Assembly: GCA_910574455.1 (NCBI GenBank)
Contig: CAJSYZ010000007.1
Coordinates: 5,203,974 to 5,267,973, forward strand
DNA from: Trichaptum fuscoviolaceum
Taxonomy: Eukaryota; Basidiomycota; Agaricomycetes; Hymenochaetales; Trichaptaceae
DNA: 64,000 nt
Direction of reading: 5' to 3'
Shown here in pieces: positions 24,002-35,898 of this stretch. How positions within the stretch are numbered: position 1 is the stretch's first letter; each line of letters opens with the position of its first letter. The notes beneath the pieces are model-generated. The model did not search any database, was not told the DNA's origin, and worked only from the letters and a program-made list of their open reading frames with translations. A program made the translations under genes and the position numbers.

Positions 24002-25850
24002 TTGAGCCATTTGACGAGCAAAGCCACCTCTGCGGAAGATAAAGCGAGAAAAGAGAGAGCCCACGCTCTTCCAAAAGACTCCGTAACGACCCATCCAGGT
24101 GCAGGTCTCGAAGCCACCCCCACCGCCGCCGTGACCAAAGCCGAAAGTCAAGACAGAGCCAGTTGCAGGGAAGCCGCTGGTGAAGTTCGAGCGAAGTATG
24201 AAATCAAGGTCAAGGGCTTCGGGTCGTCTTTGGCCTCGACGTTCACGGATGTCAGAGGCGAGGACGCGCCGTACCAGGAGTTCAAGCTGATGAGCTGCGA
24301 CAGGCATGGGTGGCAATACGACGTGATGAAGTTCGACTCGCGAAAACCGGTTGACATCAGTACATGGGCGCGGCCCGTGAAGCTCAACCACAAGGAGCTG
24401 CGCCGTGACCCTATTGGTGAGGGTCTGGCGGCGTCAGCTCGCAGGTGCTCATGAAGCCGATGTTAGGGGTCGATGAGAAGCCCGTCATTGGTACAGATGG
24501 ACGTATAGTCATGGTCGATGCAGTGGAGCGGCTGATCCACAACGAGGCGATCCCTCAGAAAGGGATCGACAGGTGTTCCTGGTGCCCGAGCACATCCAGC
24601 AGAGCGTAGAGAGGAACAGTATCCCTGGGTCGCGGAGGACGGGACGGGCAGTGAGGTGTGGGTGGGAAGGATGGAGGAGGCCGCGAAGAGCGAGACGCAC
24701 GCGCTGTTCATGCCCGCAGCGGACCAGGTGTTCAAGTTCGTGCCTGTGCACCGGTGGTACAAGGTTCAGAAGCGTCGGGAGACGTACCAGATTGCGCCGA
24801 GCCTCGAGGAGGCAGTGAAGCTGATGGCGAGGATGGAGAAGAATCGTGAGATGGACCGCTGGTCGATGCGCTCGCGCAGTAATGCGGCGAACAGCGTCTC
24901 TGCGCTGATCGCGGGCGGTGCGACGACGGGCGCGAGTCTCGTATATAACATTGGTGGCAGGTCGCTGGGCCCCGGGGGGAGGAGACTGTAGACTGTAGAC
25001 TCGGGGATGCGTGGGTTGTTCGAGGAAGACGATGAACAGAGTGTTGATAACCGCCGGAGACTGGAAAGAGACAGAGGGGGCGAGGGAGGCTTGGATGAGA
25101 TGGAGTATAAGGGGGAGTTTGCGGATGATGAAGAGAAGATGGATGTTCCGGCCACTCGTGACGAAGAGGCCAAGGAGATTGAGGTTTGTTCAGCTCTTTT
25201 TTCTTACAAAATTCAGCTAATCAGCTTTATTGTTTGCTATTCAGGAATGTCTAAAGCGTGAACATCGCACGGCAAAGAGAGGGTTATATAGATGAATCGG
25301 ATGAAGACGAGGAAACAGGGCAGCAGTTAAGAGGTGCAGGCTAGCAAACGAAGAAACATGTCCGCAAGATCGAGAAGAATGGCGCGTACGATAGCGCTGA
25401 TGATGAAAATCCTTATGCCTCCTCGGTATGCTTCTGCGCACTTTCTGACGATCATCTACTGATATTACTACTCGTAAGGCTGAAGAAGAGGAGGAAGAGG
25501 ACCCAGAAGTTATGGCTACTGGTGTAGCCCAACAACACACAACACAGCAGCAGCGGACTGGCTCTCAAGGTCCGACACCAACAGCAGCACCCACACCGAC
25601 GCATGGATCCAAACCCTCGACCCGCACCCTCCAGACCGCCCTCACGCACCAGATTCTCTCGCGCAAACACAAATCAAGACAGATCCGGCACCAACGCCGT
25701 CTGTGCCAAGTTTCAGCGTCGGCGGACAGTGTTGTTGCGAAGCGCGGAACCTCCTCCACGCCCGCCGATGCCGAAGCTGAAAGGCAGTGGGAGCCGGCGA
25801 CGAGCCCGCTCGTGGGTGGGCGACGAGTTCTTAGTTTACTTATTATTGTA
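24002..25850 (+). pseudogene. TFIIF alpha subunit (Rap74/Tfg1) fragment
   Basis: Blocks typical of the large TFIIF subunit appear in order. These are EFKLMSCDRHGWQYDVMKFD (about 24270-24330), DISTWARPVKLNHKEL, MKPMLGVDEKPVIGTDGR, ETHALFMPAADQVFKFVP (about 24695-24745), LVYNIGG with SLGPGGRRL, the acidic EMEYKGEFADDEEKMD (about 25100), and a degenerate acidic/Ser-rich linker to about 25830. TFIIF binds RNA polymerase II and stabilises the preinitiation complex. The frame shifts several times (around 24445, 24575-24640 and 24990), stops interrupt it, and the C-terminal winged-helix domain is missing. An intron remnant at about 25183-25245 survives. It is the third piece of the fused island. Codon-level identity to the family is still obvious, so the event is not very old. 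Confidence 0.72.
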
Positions 25851-25884
25851 CTTATATTGTGCTTATAATATTATCATCTACTTA

Positions 25885-25960
25885 TATTAACTGATTGACT
25901 GAATGACTGAACGGCCTGAATGACTGACCTGACTGACTGAGTGACTGAAGCACTGATTTA
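25885..25960 (+). repeat. TGACTGA short tandem-like repeat
   Basis: About six TGACTGA or close variants (for example GATTGACTGAATGACTGA) fall in 60 bases at the right edge of the pseudogene island. It may be the border of the inserted segment or simple-sequence growth. Confidence 0.5.
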
Positions 25961-26209
25961 AGTCAACAGCACTGATTTCAGTAAGTCGCTCCTGAATAAT
26001 GGGAGGACATGCATGAATAAGTGAAGCTTGCCTTATTTAAGGCTTCAGTCTCTCAGGACCTTTAAGTAACACTTAAGTCACTTTCAGCAGAAAGTAGTTT
26101 TCCTGATGTGCTTCTTGACCCTGGGCCTTGTATATGTACTTAGCAGCGACGACGACCTGTCACTCAAGTCTATGACCCTGCATACCCTTCCCCTCTTCGT
26201 CAAAAGTCG

Positions 26210-28242
26210 ATGGAGCAGGATGTGCGAGATGTCATCGCTCAGATGTGAGTAATTCGCAAAGCACCCGAGTATACTAGTAGAGATGTTTTCCTGACCAAAC
26301 ACCCCTTTTCAATGACTAGAGCTGTGTCGAATTACTTTTCTTTAGCACCGTCAGGTACGACTCACCAAGAAACTGCTGCAAAGAATTGAATCTCGAACAA
26401 AATTGACCGTCGTTTCTTTTCTCGAATGCTGGCGTCCATGTAATCGGCTGGACACTCACTGCAGTGATCTTGTATTATGACTTTCTCCTAACGTTCGACG
26501 ACGAAGTCCGGTTCTTCTGGCATCGAAAATGGAATTCTGTCACCATCCTTTTCTTCCTCAATCGGTATTTACCTCTGGTCGGACATGTACCCGGCATTGT
26601 GAAAGTGCTGGCAACCTGGTCACCCAAGGTGTGTGTGTTGTCTCTGTGCATACCCGTTACGCTCTTACTGAAATGACAACAAAGGGGTATGGACAGGACA
26701 TAGCCTCTCGAGCACGGTACCCGGACTGACCGATTCAACTTACTGTAGCTGCCGGGCCATCCAACTCTATCATCAAATATATCTCGTGGCCGGACAGGCC
26801 ATCGTCGGGGGTGAGCACAGTCTGCTCTGACTGAACGGAAAGAGCGGCTGACATGTAGACCCGCGACCCAGCCATCTTAATCATCCGAACGCACGCGCTG
26901 TACGGCCGCAGCCGCAAAATACTGTCCCTCCTTCTCTTCATCTTATTCGCCGGCGCTGCCGTTGCCGCCGTACGTGACCGTTCTTGTGTAGGTGGTCCGA
27001 GATAGAGTACTCACACCGACAGACAGTGGTCCTTGACTGGGCCGTCATCGGCGCCGGGTATCCCAGCTGACGAGCTTCCGGCAGGCAGCTGCCAGACACC
27101 TTTAACCCAAAAAGCGTACGTTTTTTCTTCCCGCTCGTCAACCCGCGATGGTGTCTAATCCACGTACCTCTTATTCAGAGGAATCCGTGCGTGCAATCTT
27201 TAGTCGAGTAGAAGCGCTGAGGCCGAGATCGTGTTATAGTGATCGCAACACCCTGGGAGGCTGTGTTCGTCATGGACGCGGTCGTTTTCATTCTGACGCT
27301 GTACAAGGCCATCGAGGTGTGGAGGTCAGGCCCAAGCACGCTCTTTGAGGTCCTTGTCAGAGATGGTATGTTCTAGGCATTTCTAATGGTCGCCATTCGT
27401 TGACCCAATCATATCTAAGGCTCGATATACTTCCTGTGAGTACAATCGTTGTGTGCCTAGTAGGCGACTCGTTTGAAATCAGTTGCGTCGACAGTGTCTT
27501 AGCTATGGCAAATTTGTCGAACATCTTGACCTTGTCTGTGAGTATCAGATTGAGGAGTACATCATCGATGCCTTGCGTTGACTGACTTGCGCGGACAGCT
27601 CGGACACATTCCCGTAAGTCTATCATGGTGCTCATACGAAGACCAGGACGAGCTCTTCTGACATCACTTTGGACAGTCCATCTACCGAGGCCTGACCACA
27701 ACCTTCGCTAACGTGTAAGTCCTACCCACCACAGTTTTCTTTCAAGCCAGCTAACCATTCTCACTCACTCTACCCCAAACGTCTACCAATCATAGCATAT
27801 CAGTCGTGATGATCTCCCGCCTGATGCTCAACATCCAGAACCCCGCGCTCTTCGGCACGCACCGCTCGCAGACGGGGACGGGCTACACGACGGACTGCAA
27901 CATCGGGCCGTTCGTCGCCACGCGGGGGAGCACTGACAGGCGCCGCCGGTTCACCTCCGTCGTGTTCTCGTCCGTCCCGGAGAGCTTCGGCAGCACCGCG
28001 ACCACCAGCACCGGCAGCGCCGTGGCTTCGATGGCGAAGAGGCCGACGTGGCATCAGGAGGCGCGTTCGACGTTCAGCGACTCGCAGAGGACGTGGACGA
28101 CGGATACGAGCACGGGTGCGTTCCCGATATGGACTAACTTGCTTTTTGCATCGCATCTCTACAGCTCTGTCTGACTTCATGTGTGTTAGATATCGAGCTC
28201 AACGAACTGTCAAGCGGCAGCGACAGGGGTGGCATCCGCTGA
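26210..28242 (+). CDS. DUF6533 membrane protein, copy E
   Basis: Exons I can place: 26210-26244 (MEQDVRDVIAQ), 26320-26354 (AVSNYFSLAPS), 26465-26628 (YYDFLLTFDDEVRFFWHRKW through HVPGIVKVLATW), the micro-exon, 26749-26810 (CRAIQLYHQIYLVAGQAIV), and from about 26871 IIRTHALYGRSRKILSLLL. Next come the loop WSLTGPSSAPGIPADELPAG, then TPWEAVFVMDAVVFILTLYK, SIYFL, MANLSNILTLS, LGHIP (15 nt), SIYRGLTTTFANV, and SVVMISRLMLNIQNPALFG with a long Ser/Thr/Arg tail. The final exon is IELNELSSGSDRGGIR with the stop at 28240-28242. It shares first exon and tail style with copy D, from which it is separated by the pseudogene island. The last large exon is noticeably GC-rich. Function unknown; probably functional. 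Confidence 0.75.
26685..26686 (+). other. putative 2-nt micro-exon (GG), copy E
   Basis: AAAG|GG|GTATGG lies between exon 3 (ends 26628, phase 0) and the exon at 26749 (C TGC CGG). It makes GGC (Gly). Flanking introns would be 56 and 62 nt. Confidence 0.65.
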
Positions 28243-28591
28243 TGTCCCGTACGTGCCCTCAAAAGCGAAAATTGTATTTGTCATTGTATTATTAGCTACC
28301 TAGATCACATCTGGTGATTGAACATTGCAATCTGTTGTCGATATCTTGCCTACTCATATGTATTATATTGATCTTACCTGTAATCCACCTTTTTTTTGCA
28401 AAGAAACTCACATGGGAAACAACTTGATTGTGAAACAGCTACTATACATACTATGTACACTCCGAGGTTTGTTTCGAATAGATATATACGAGAAATGTTT
28501 ATACAAAGTAAAAAAAAAGATGGACGTGTATAGACCCGACTCGAATGAGAGTTGACCCAGGCAAAGCAAAAACAAAGCAAATAACCACCGA

Positions 28592-29427
28592 TCATCGCCT
28601 CCGAGAGCTCTCCCACTCCCTCAACGTCTTTTCGAACCCGGAGTTTGGCTTCGCGCACTTTCGTTTTGAGCGTACAAATTGAAGGGCGCTGTCATATGAA
28701 AGGCCGCGTTCTTGCATGAGGAATGCCATAACGATGGCAGAAGAGCGCGAGACACCCTAATAAGCGACGAAGGCAAATCAATTAATCCAGGATTCGCATA
28801 GTACTTAAACAAAGACAAGCGATGTCAAAGTGTAGTATAGACACCTGTCAACGTTGAGAAATAAAAGCAAAATAGAAGGTGTGATAATAGACGGATTAGG
28901 CAGGTAATAGAGTGAAGGGTGGAATGGCAAGAAGAATATAAAAACCCGACGTACCTGTTGACAATGAACGAGCACATTATCCCCCACCGCCAGTCTGTCC
29001 TTGATAAATCGCACTGCTCCGTCAAGATGTGGCTTCAATATGTCCACCGCTGAGCTATCGGCAATTGCGACTTTGTACCGACCCATCTGCCCCGGCGTAG
29101 ACACGCTTCGCCCATCTGTTCGAGCTTGTTCAAAGCCGTAGCTTGATTGGGATCGGCCAAGAGGAGCAGGGGTAGAGGGGGTGGATCCCCAAGGGGCGTC
29201 AAGCACCTCGACGATAGCGCGTATGTGATTGTTCGCTAATAGTTCGCTATCGACAGAGGCCGCCCAAGAGCCAAGGAACAAAGCACCGCATCTCCCTTCG
29301 AGAGGTTCTCAGCTATGAAGAAATCTGAATGAACATGACAAGACATACCTGATGAAGGAACAATCTCGTGCATAGGAGTGCACATTGCCTCCCACACATC
29401 TGGGGACACCGAGTCCACGCGGATCAT
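28592..29427 (-). CDS. dual-specificity protein phosphatase
   Basis: Three exons. Exon 1 (start 29425-29427) is MIRVDSVSPDVWEAM...; it joins PLEGRCGALFLGSWAAS, the usual DUSP fold start; the last exon follows a ~190-nt intron. The active-site loop HCQQGVSRSS (HCxxGxSRS) is split by that intron exactly after HCQQ, with GVSRSSAIVMAFLM resuming at about 28758. Helices SALQFVRSKRKCAKPN and FEKTLREWE follow, and the stop is at 28592-28594. The catalytic Cys, Arg and Ser are all present, so the enzyme should hydrolyse phosphotyrosine/phosphothreonine or a similar phosphoester. Compared with typical DUSPs there is a 40-residue insertion (PWGSTPSTPAPLGRSQ onward) before the catalytic helix. Substrate unknown; a signalling phosphatase is likely. 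Confidence 0.82.
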
Positions 29428-30760
29428 CGTCAAATGGCTATTCCGAACCAGCGGTCGTTCCTGGATTCAGGCAAGGTTCAATGATTCAGGGCGCGGCTTC
29501 AGCTGATCGTCCAGTTAATGAATGAGGTGAGTTCGGAGTTGATGGCGACAGTTAGACCGTGCCGAATGAAGACCACAGTCGGAGGTGGAGGTGGAGCTGA
29601 CCGGTTAAGCCACTCGCTCAGTTTGGAGAGCCTACGACTGACGTATACAGGTCGGTGAACTGCAATCTGATCAGAAGATGTACAACATATGATAGCTTAT
29701 TGACAACTTACAGTTTACACCTGTATAGGTGGTAGTATGGCGACGGGGAATAGTAAGCTAAAGCTAGCGTTCCTGCTAACCCATCTAGACTCATCCTCCT
29801 TTTGTAGTGCGGCTCGTACCACCCCATACCGAGCCATGGGTGCTCCTTGCAAGTTCTCGCCCTCCAGTGTCCACAGACGAGCAATTGACTGTCACAAACA
29901 AGAAAAAGAGGGCGACACGTGTTTGCCTTGGGGCTGATTTATCTGTTCTAGAGCACAGCCATATCAGGCGAAGCGCGAATGCGAGAAATGCCGACGCAGC
30001 CGTCCGGGAAATAGTAGGGTCGCTGATTGGATCCTCCACTTTTATGACACCTACGACGGGTAGTGCTGCGTCGATTTCTTGTCATCTCATTACAACCGCG
30101 CTCGCCATCTGGTCAATTTTTATGTGTCCAAAATCTGGTCGCTATCCTCACTAAGGCTGCCAGTGATTATCTACCTCAGGCACCAAACACTACCTTTGTG
30201 TTTAAACAGATCGATACTCAGGCTAGTATCACTACATGTAGTATACTGTGGCCAATCAAGAATCAATCATCATATCTTCGTCAAGTAACGCTATTGGCCC
30301 AGATATCCCGCGGACATCTTTGCGCTGTCTACCGCATGTCTTCTCTATGGACCACGAGCGTTTCCTCGGATAATACGTCAACGTGCAGGTTTTCGAATGT
30401 ATTGCGAGGTATTACTCATACCTAAGCTTCCTTCGTTAAGGTCATGCGCCGACCGCACTGCACCAATTTTTGTCTACATGCCAAGGAAGAACGGCAAGTC
30501 AATTCCTATCCTATCGTGCTCTACTGATACAAACTTTTAACGAGATCAAGCAAATTTGCGTTTAGAGTGTAATCAAAGTCCGTGAAAGTTCATACTAGTC
30601 AATCGGGTCCGAAATCATATTGCGTTACCACTGTCAGAACCAGCGATCCCCGACATGAATGACCCCTCGCTTATATTCTTGTTGCACCACATAATTACAT
30701 ACATATTTATTTTATACATTTCCAAGAAATTGCTGATCATCATTTTAAATGGTTTGCACG
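29428..30760. other. spacer between phosphatase and decarboxylase
   Basis: No gene recognised. Plus-strand ORFs at 29737-30425 show no family features. The spacer holds the phosphatase promoter and the decarboxylase 3' region. Confidence 0.35.
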
Positions 30761-33700
30761 TCAGTTATCTTCTGATGCGGATTTGAGGCGAAGGTTGCGG
30801 AGAGACGAATGAAGTTCCTTGGCACTGTTCGCCCAAGAAGTCGCCACTCTCGCCTTCATACGCCCAGTCGACGTAAACTGTAGTGCATTCTCATCGGTGT
30901 CATCGCCCTCTTCATTAAGCTTCTTGCTGTCGACGAATATCTCCCCCTCCACCGTCAAAGTGCCCTTCGCCAGCACATCCAGCACAACTTCGAGATTAAT
31001 TGGCGTCGAAGACGTTTTCTCGTACGGATCCCTGTAGACGATGACCTCGAGCTTCTTCCCTGGGCGGAAGAAGAATTTGTTGAAGTCGACTGTGCCCGTC
31101 GTGAGAGGCGGGAAGGGGTGCATCGTTCGCTCGTGCACGTTAGTTGCGACCGCGATAACGCCCTTCGCCAGATCCGAGTCAGAAAGTGGCTTATCGAACG
31201 TCCCGGATACCCTGCCGGCGGACAGCTGAATATTGGGAGCAAGGAGTAGAGCGTGTTCGAGATGCATATCTGACTTTGACCCGTACAGATAGAACGGCAT
31301 GAATTCGGGATACGAAGAGTCGAGATCCTTGGAGTCAAGCGGGCGCTTCTTGATGATGGTGACGTTATTCAATTTCACAGGGAAGCGTAGTCTTCTAAAA
31401 GTTGTGGAAGATGAGAAATATGGTACGCAAAACGAAGATGAGAGGGCACATACGTGCCGAGATCAGAGCACACTTCTCCGTCAAAGGAAAAGCCATCCGT
31501 GATCTCGTCGATAGAGATTGGTTTGATATTTCTCATAAATGTCCGAGCCGGTCCGGTAATAGTGCTGCTCAAGGCATGAAGGTCTACTTCACCCTCTCGG
31601 GAAACATTGGCGGTGAAGATGAGCTGACACCTGCCGCTAGCCATATGGAAAGAGGGTTGATGGACAAAGTAGAACCGTGACATGCCTGGGTCACTGATAG
31701 CCACGAAGTTGTGGATTTCTGGCCTGACCGTATTCCTCGCAACGACATTCTGCGTAGAAAAAAGAAAAAGAGTAAGCACTTGCTTCTATTCGCAACAGGA
31801 AGCAACTTCACCTTCACTTCCTTCTCCACAACGTCAGTGAACGCCTTAATGAGCACAGGCATAAAGTCGTGCGTAGTTGTGAATGGAGACATGACAACAT
31901 TGCGCAGCACGAAGAGGTCTTGCTTCCCTTCCAATCCCAGGCGGGCCTTGAAACGACCGGCGCATTCCCCGTAGTCCGCTTCAGCGAAAGTCGTCGAGGT
32001 AAGGTAGAAAGGAATCTTCCGCGGGTCCTCCTTCGCCTCCGTGACCGAGAGCGCCTCGAAAATACGGCGATTGAGCCAGTTGGCCTCTTCGACGCTCGTG
32101 TTCAGCGTGCCGTCAGGATAGCGGAAATTAACTGCGAACGCATTGATGTTAAGATCTGACCCAAGCTCGTTGAGTAAGAGCATGGCGTCCTTGTCCTTGA
32201 CGAGTTCAAAGTTACTTTTCGGAATAATCTGCTTGCGAATGTACTCCTTCTCTTTCTCGACATCATCAGAATTCGGGGGGTCGCGCATTTCAGAAGGCAA
32301 GAGATTGAGAGGAACAACAATGTAATCCGTGGTGTTGTCCGACATGGCAGCCCAGTAACTGGCGAACTAGGAAGCAAGCGAGAAGACTTATAATGAAATC
32401 CATGCTGTTATGAACGGGTCACTCACGCGTCGGCAAGTGAAAGAAGCTTCGCCAATTAGAGAGCCCATTCCATGGTCGTCGAGGCCTATGACCTCGTGAG
32501 ACAAGTAAACGGCTGCTGCGGCTGCTCCGGGTTTACTGAAACGATAATCAGAAAGGCACTCGGGCATGCGTAGGTTCAGAACCAACCTTCCTTCAACGCC
32601 ATACACGCCAATGCTCTCGCCGTCGCTACTTTGGTTGATATAAGGAGCAGTCCAAGTGAGGAGATAGCGCATCCTCCCGTCCTTATAGCAGAGACTGCCT
32701 GCGGGGTAAGGAACATAGCCGGCCTTGTGCGGATCGATGGTGATAGAATCGGCGAGCTTCAGATATAAGAGCTGCGTCACGGTATCTTGACGCAGCGGGA
32801 CTTGGGGCACGAATTCTGGGAAAGCCCTGGGAAGGTCGCTCGGGTCACGATGCATGATGTCGGGAGGGACCATGGACGCGAAGTAGCCTCCCCAGGCAGC
32901 ATCGGCATGCACGACAAAGCTGAGCCCCTTCGCCTCAAAGTCTGTGCGTAGCTTGACGATCTCCTTCAGGCGGTCGACCGCACCTTCTTCCGTCGTACCA
33001 ATAACAGCGACAACCTCAAGGACGGCCTGTTTTTTATCAAGGCACTTTTGCAGCGCATTGCGGAGCTCATCGATTTTCATGCGAGCCTCGACATCGACCG
33101 CGATGTTCTGGCAGTTGTCTGATCCAAGGCCCGCGATCGCTGTTGGCCGTCAAGGGGAATGGTCCGATATTCAGCAAGTCAGAACTTCTTAATCATCTAT
33201 TCGAGAAACAGTAACTCACCGGCACCTTTAGGCCACGAATAATGTTTCGTACTGGGGACGAATATCACAGGCTGGCTTTTTATCTTCCACCTATCCATAA
33301 GGACGTCCTTGCTAATGGACTGGATGATATACTTCTTCATGACGCTCTCCAAATATGTCGATGAGATGTCGTACTCCTGTTGCAGTCGCTCCGGGATCTC
33401 CAGAACAGTAGCAACGCGAAGGTTTAGGAGCTCCCATGAGGTCAGATCTTTCAGAAGCTTGGTCTTGCCTACGCAGGTTCGAACCTCGAAAGTATCGGAG
33501 ATGAATTTCAGCTCGTTATCCATCGCATCTCGAAGAGATAGCGAATAAAACTTCAGATTGCGCGCTGTTGCAAACGTAATTAGCACCACCTCCAATGAGA
33601 TGCAACCGAGACGACTCACAAGCCCTTACAGTAGGAATGGTGAAATCAAGAAATGAATGTAACGCTCGGAGAAAGAAGAAAGGATCATACCAGATAGATT

Positions 33701-34460
33701 CAAGATTTGCCACAGTCCCATCGCAAGTGATGTGCCCCCAGGCTGTATCACTCTTGGAGTTGTCCACAGTGTAACCCAGCATATCGCAGAGCTGTACGCC
33801 GACCTCTATCTCAAGCCTCGTAGTGAGAGGGCTCGCTTCAAATGCAACATTGTTTGGATTGTAGAACATCGTCGACAAATAGCCAAGTATAGCTGGAAGA
33901 CTTTGATCAACACTCATGTGAGCACTGTAGCGCGGAGAATAGAATGGGATCGCCTGTTCCTCGAGACCGCCAAGGAGCAGCTGAAGCGCTTTGAAAGCCT
34001 TCTCTTTCTGCTGTACGAAAGCAGAGGAGGTTTTGATATCATCTGTGATGAAAGGCTGGCAAAATTCTCAATATATCTCGGGAATCACAATAGGTCTCTG
34101 CGACTTACAGCGTCATTGGGAAAGTAGGATTTTCTCCCTCTCTCTTGCAGACGGACTATCTCTCTGAAGCAATCCATTAGAAAATCAGCATTCTCAGCTT
34201 TCGGGCCAAGAAAAAGAGCAGAAATGCGTTCATGCGTCGCATTGGAGATGTCGGCAGATTGAGGAGCCATATCGAAGATATTCGTTGTCTTGCTCCAGCT
34301 GCTGATAGCTAGGGCACCTTTATATCCCTAGCGTCGAGAAATGTCATTATCATTCGCAACCATGAACCGAATATGAATCCTACTCACCGCCACGATTTGT
34401 AGCCCAGACCTGCCAGAACTCGGCGCGTGATTCCGAAAATGCATCAAACGTGCTGCTCAT
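30761..34460 (-). CDS. PLP-dependent amino acid decarboxylase with appended C-terminal domain
   Basis: Large multi-exon gene of roughly 1,000 codons. The first part is a group II PLP decarboxylase: YSPRYSAHMSVDQSLPAILG, AWGHITCDGTVANLES, VIGTTEEGAVD, VHADAAWGG, and the lysine motif SITIDPHKAGYVPYPAG, whose Lys (32724-32726) would form the PLP aldimine. From about 31700 to the stop (30761-30763) there is a C-terminal region of about 300 residues not present in ordinary decarboxylases, with beta-rich segments such as FDGEVCSDLG and TSTGRMKARVA. This layout matches the non-canonical aromatic amino acid decarboxylase described from Psilocybe (PcncAAAD), in which the extra domain is reported to be regulatory. 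I place the start at 34458-34460 (MSSTFDAFSESRAEFW): a 70-nt intron (34318-34387) joins it in frame to the ORF containing MAPQSADISN. Substrate cannot be read from sequence. Confidence 0.82.
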
Positions 34461-35498
34461 TTGATGGTTCTGCCACGTCGAAGTGAATTATCGACGAAGT
34501 CTCGATCGATCCGTGGGTAAACTTAAAGGAATGGAAGTAAGAGAAGTGACAGTGACCCGGAGCGCGTCGTAGATGTCAATGTGATTCTTGAAGAAACACG
34601 GAGCGTATGACGTTTGAGGATGTGGTAGTCGCCGAAGAACTGAGTTATGTAGTTTGGCCATGGGAAACACATGACCGTAGTACTGGAAGACGAAAGATAG
34701 GAGGAGACGTATAACGCCTGCTCTAGAATAGAATGGGAAGGAGAAAGCTGTTTGCCTCCGATTTATATGCTTTCTGTGTCGGGGCTATTGGCATGGCCTC
34801 ATTCAAACTTTTCACTATTGCTGAGACAACGAATTGTCAGCTTTTTGTAGCAGATAATCTTGTAGCCAGCCTTCACTCTAGTCTTCGTCAATGGGGTGCA
34901 GAGCAATTTTTATGCACTCACTTTATTCACTAGATGTAGACATTTCACTTTCGCTGGTCATGATACGAAAGTTAATTCGGTATTACGAGGCCGATAGTAC
35001 GCTGCGTAACACATGACGCCCGGGAGCATTGTGTTCATCTCACCATGAGTACGAAGTGAAGGTTCCATATAGCTTGTCAAAGGATGTTGCTGGTTGTTGC
35101 TTGTGTGATAGCCGACTCGGAGGGCGATAGCACCGACTGGTCTTATCAAAAAGATCCGAAGGTGAAGCGAGTTCGGTGTTTGGATGTTGTGGCACGGAGA
35201 TTAAGGAATATCCGTATGTCGAACAAATTGGAGAGGTCTAAGTTAAAGCGTGAACGTCTTGTAACGGAACGGACGTTCAAGTTTCGGGTTCTCTAGACCA
35301 TAAGCTAGAACCACCATGGCATTGCTTAGAAGTCCCGGGAAAGATGGCCGTAGTTCAACAATTGATCTTTAGACCTCGAGGGGTACACCGACGTGCGCCT
35401 CGTATTGTCGAAGAAACATATTGAGTGATGAGTACCAGTGCGCTGGTGATGGCTCAAACTATGTTGAACGCGGACCTCGGTCACTGGCACTCGGATGG
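34461..35498. other. spacer upstream of the decarboxylase
   Basis: Presumed promoter of the decarboxylase. A minus-strand ORF at 34488-34670 is open but short and unrecognised; it could be an upstream exon. Nothing else supported. Confidence 0.3.
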
Positions 35499-35630
35499 AG
35501 GTCACCGTCAACTTGAAGGAAACTAGTTTTATGTACATAGCCTGCCCAGTAAGTGCTAACTTGAAGCTTACTTAGGCTACTTAAGTAAGGCTTATTAGTA
35601 AGAACTTACTGAATTATTCCCGAACACCCC
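35499..35630. repeat. MITE-like segment with possible hAT-type end
   Basis: Two 9-mer cores AACTTGAAG occur here (35510-35518 and 35558-35566). They are followed by a self-complementary stretch rich in CTTACTTAG/CTTAAGTAAG and by CCCGAACACCCCTA (about 35619-35632). The reverse complement of the latter, TAGGGGTGTTCGGG, looks like the terminal inverted repeat of some hAT elements. I did not find the partner end. Confidence 0.35.
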
Positions 35631-35898
35631 TAAGGTGTAAGGGTTATAGCGGGCTAAATGTTACGCTCCTCTAAAGCAAAAAGTTTGCACTCACGTGCCG
35701 CAATTCCTGAGACCTTTTTCCTTCTTTCGTCTTCCGGCGTGTGTACGCCCTTCTTCATTCGTAACGGTCATCCCCGCCCATGCCCGTTCCTTCCTTCACG
35801 GGAAACATAAGAGGCTGTCTGAAATCAAGACAGACGCTGTGAAGAATGTCACTTCTTCAAAGGTTTGTCTTTCTTTCACACAATTAAGCATTCGCACG

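Noticed and set aside
24002..24454. 150-codon ORF in the TFIIF fragment as a separate gene
   Set aside because: It continues in other frames as degraded TFIIF-alpha and has no proper start context.
29737..30425. Plus-strand ORFs as a gene with a Cys-rich segment
   Set aside because: A CEKCRRSRPG stretch near 29970 is isolated, lacks the second half of a Zn2Cys6 motif, and no continuous exon set could be built.
34488..34670. Separate gene upstream of the decarboxylase
   Set aside because: Only 60 codons, no motif, and the donor needed to join it (GTCACT) is weak; not annotated as a CDS.
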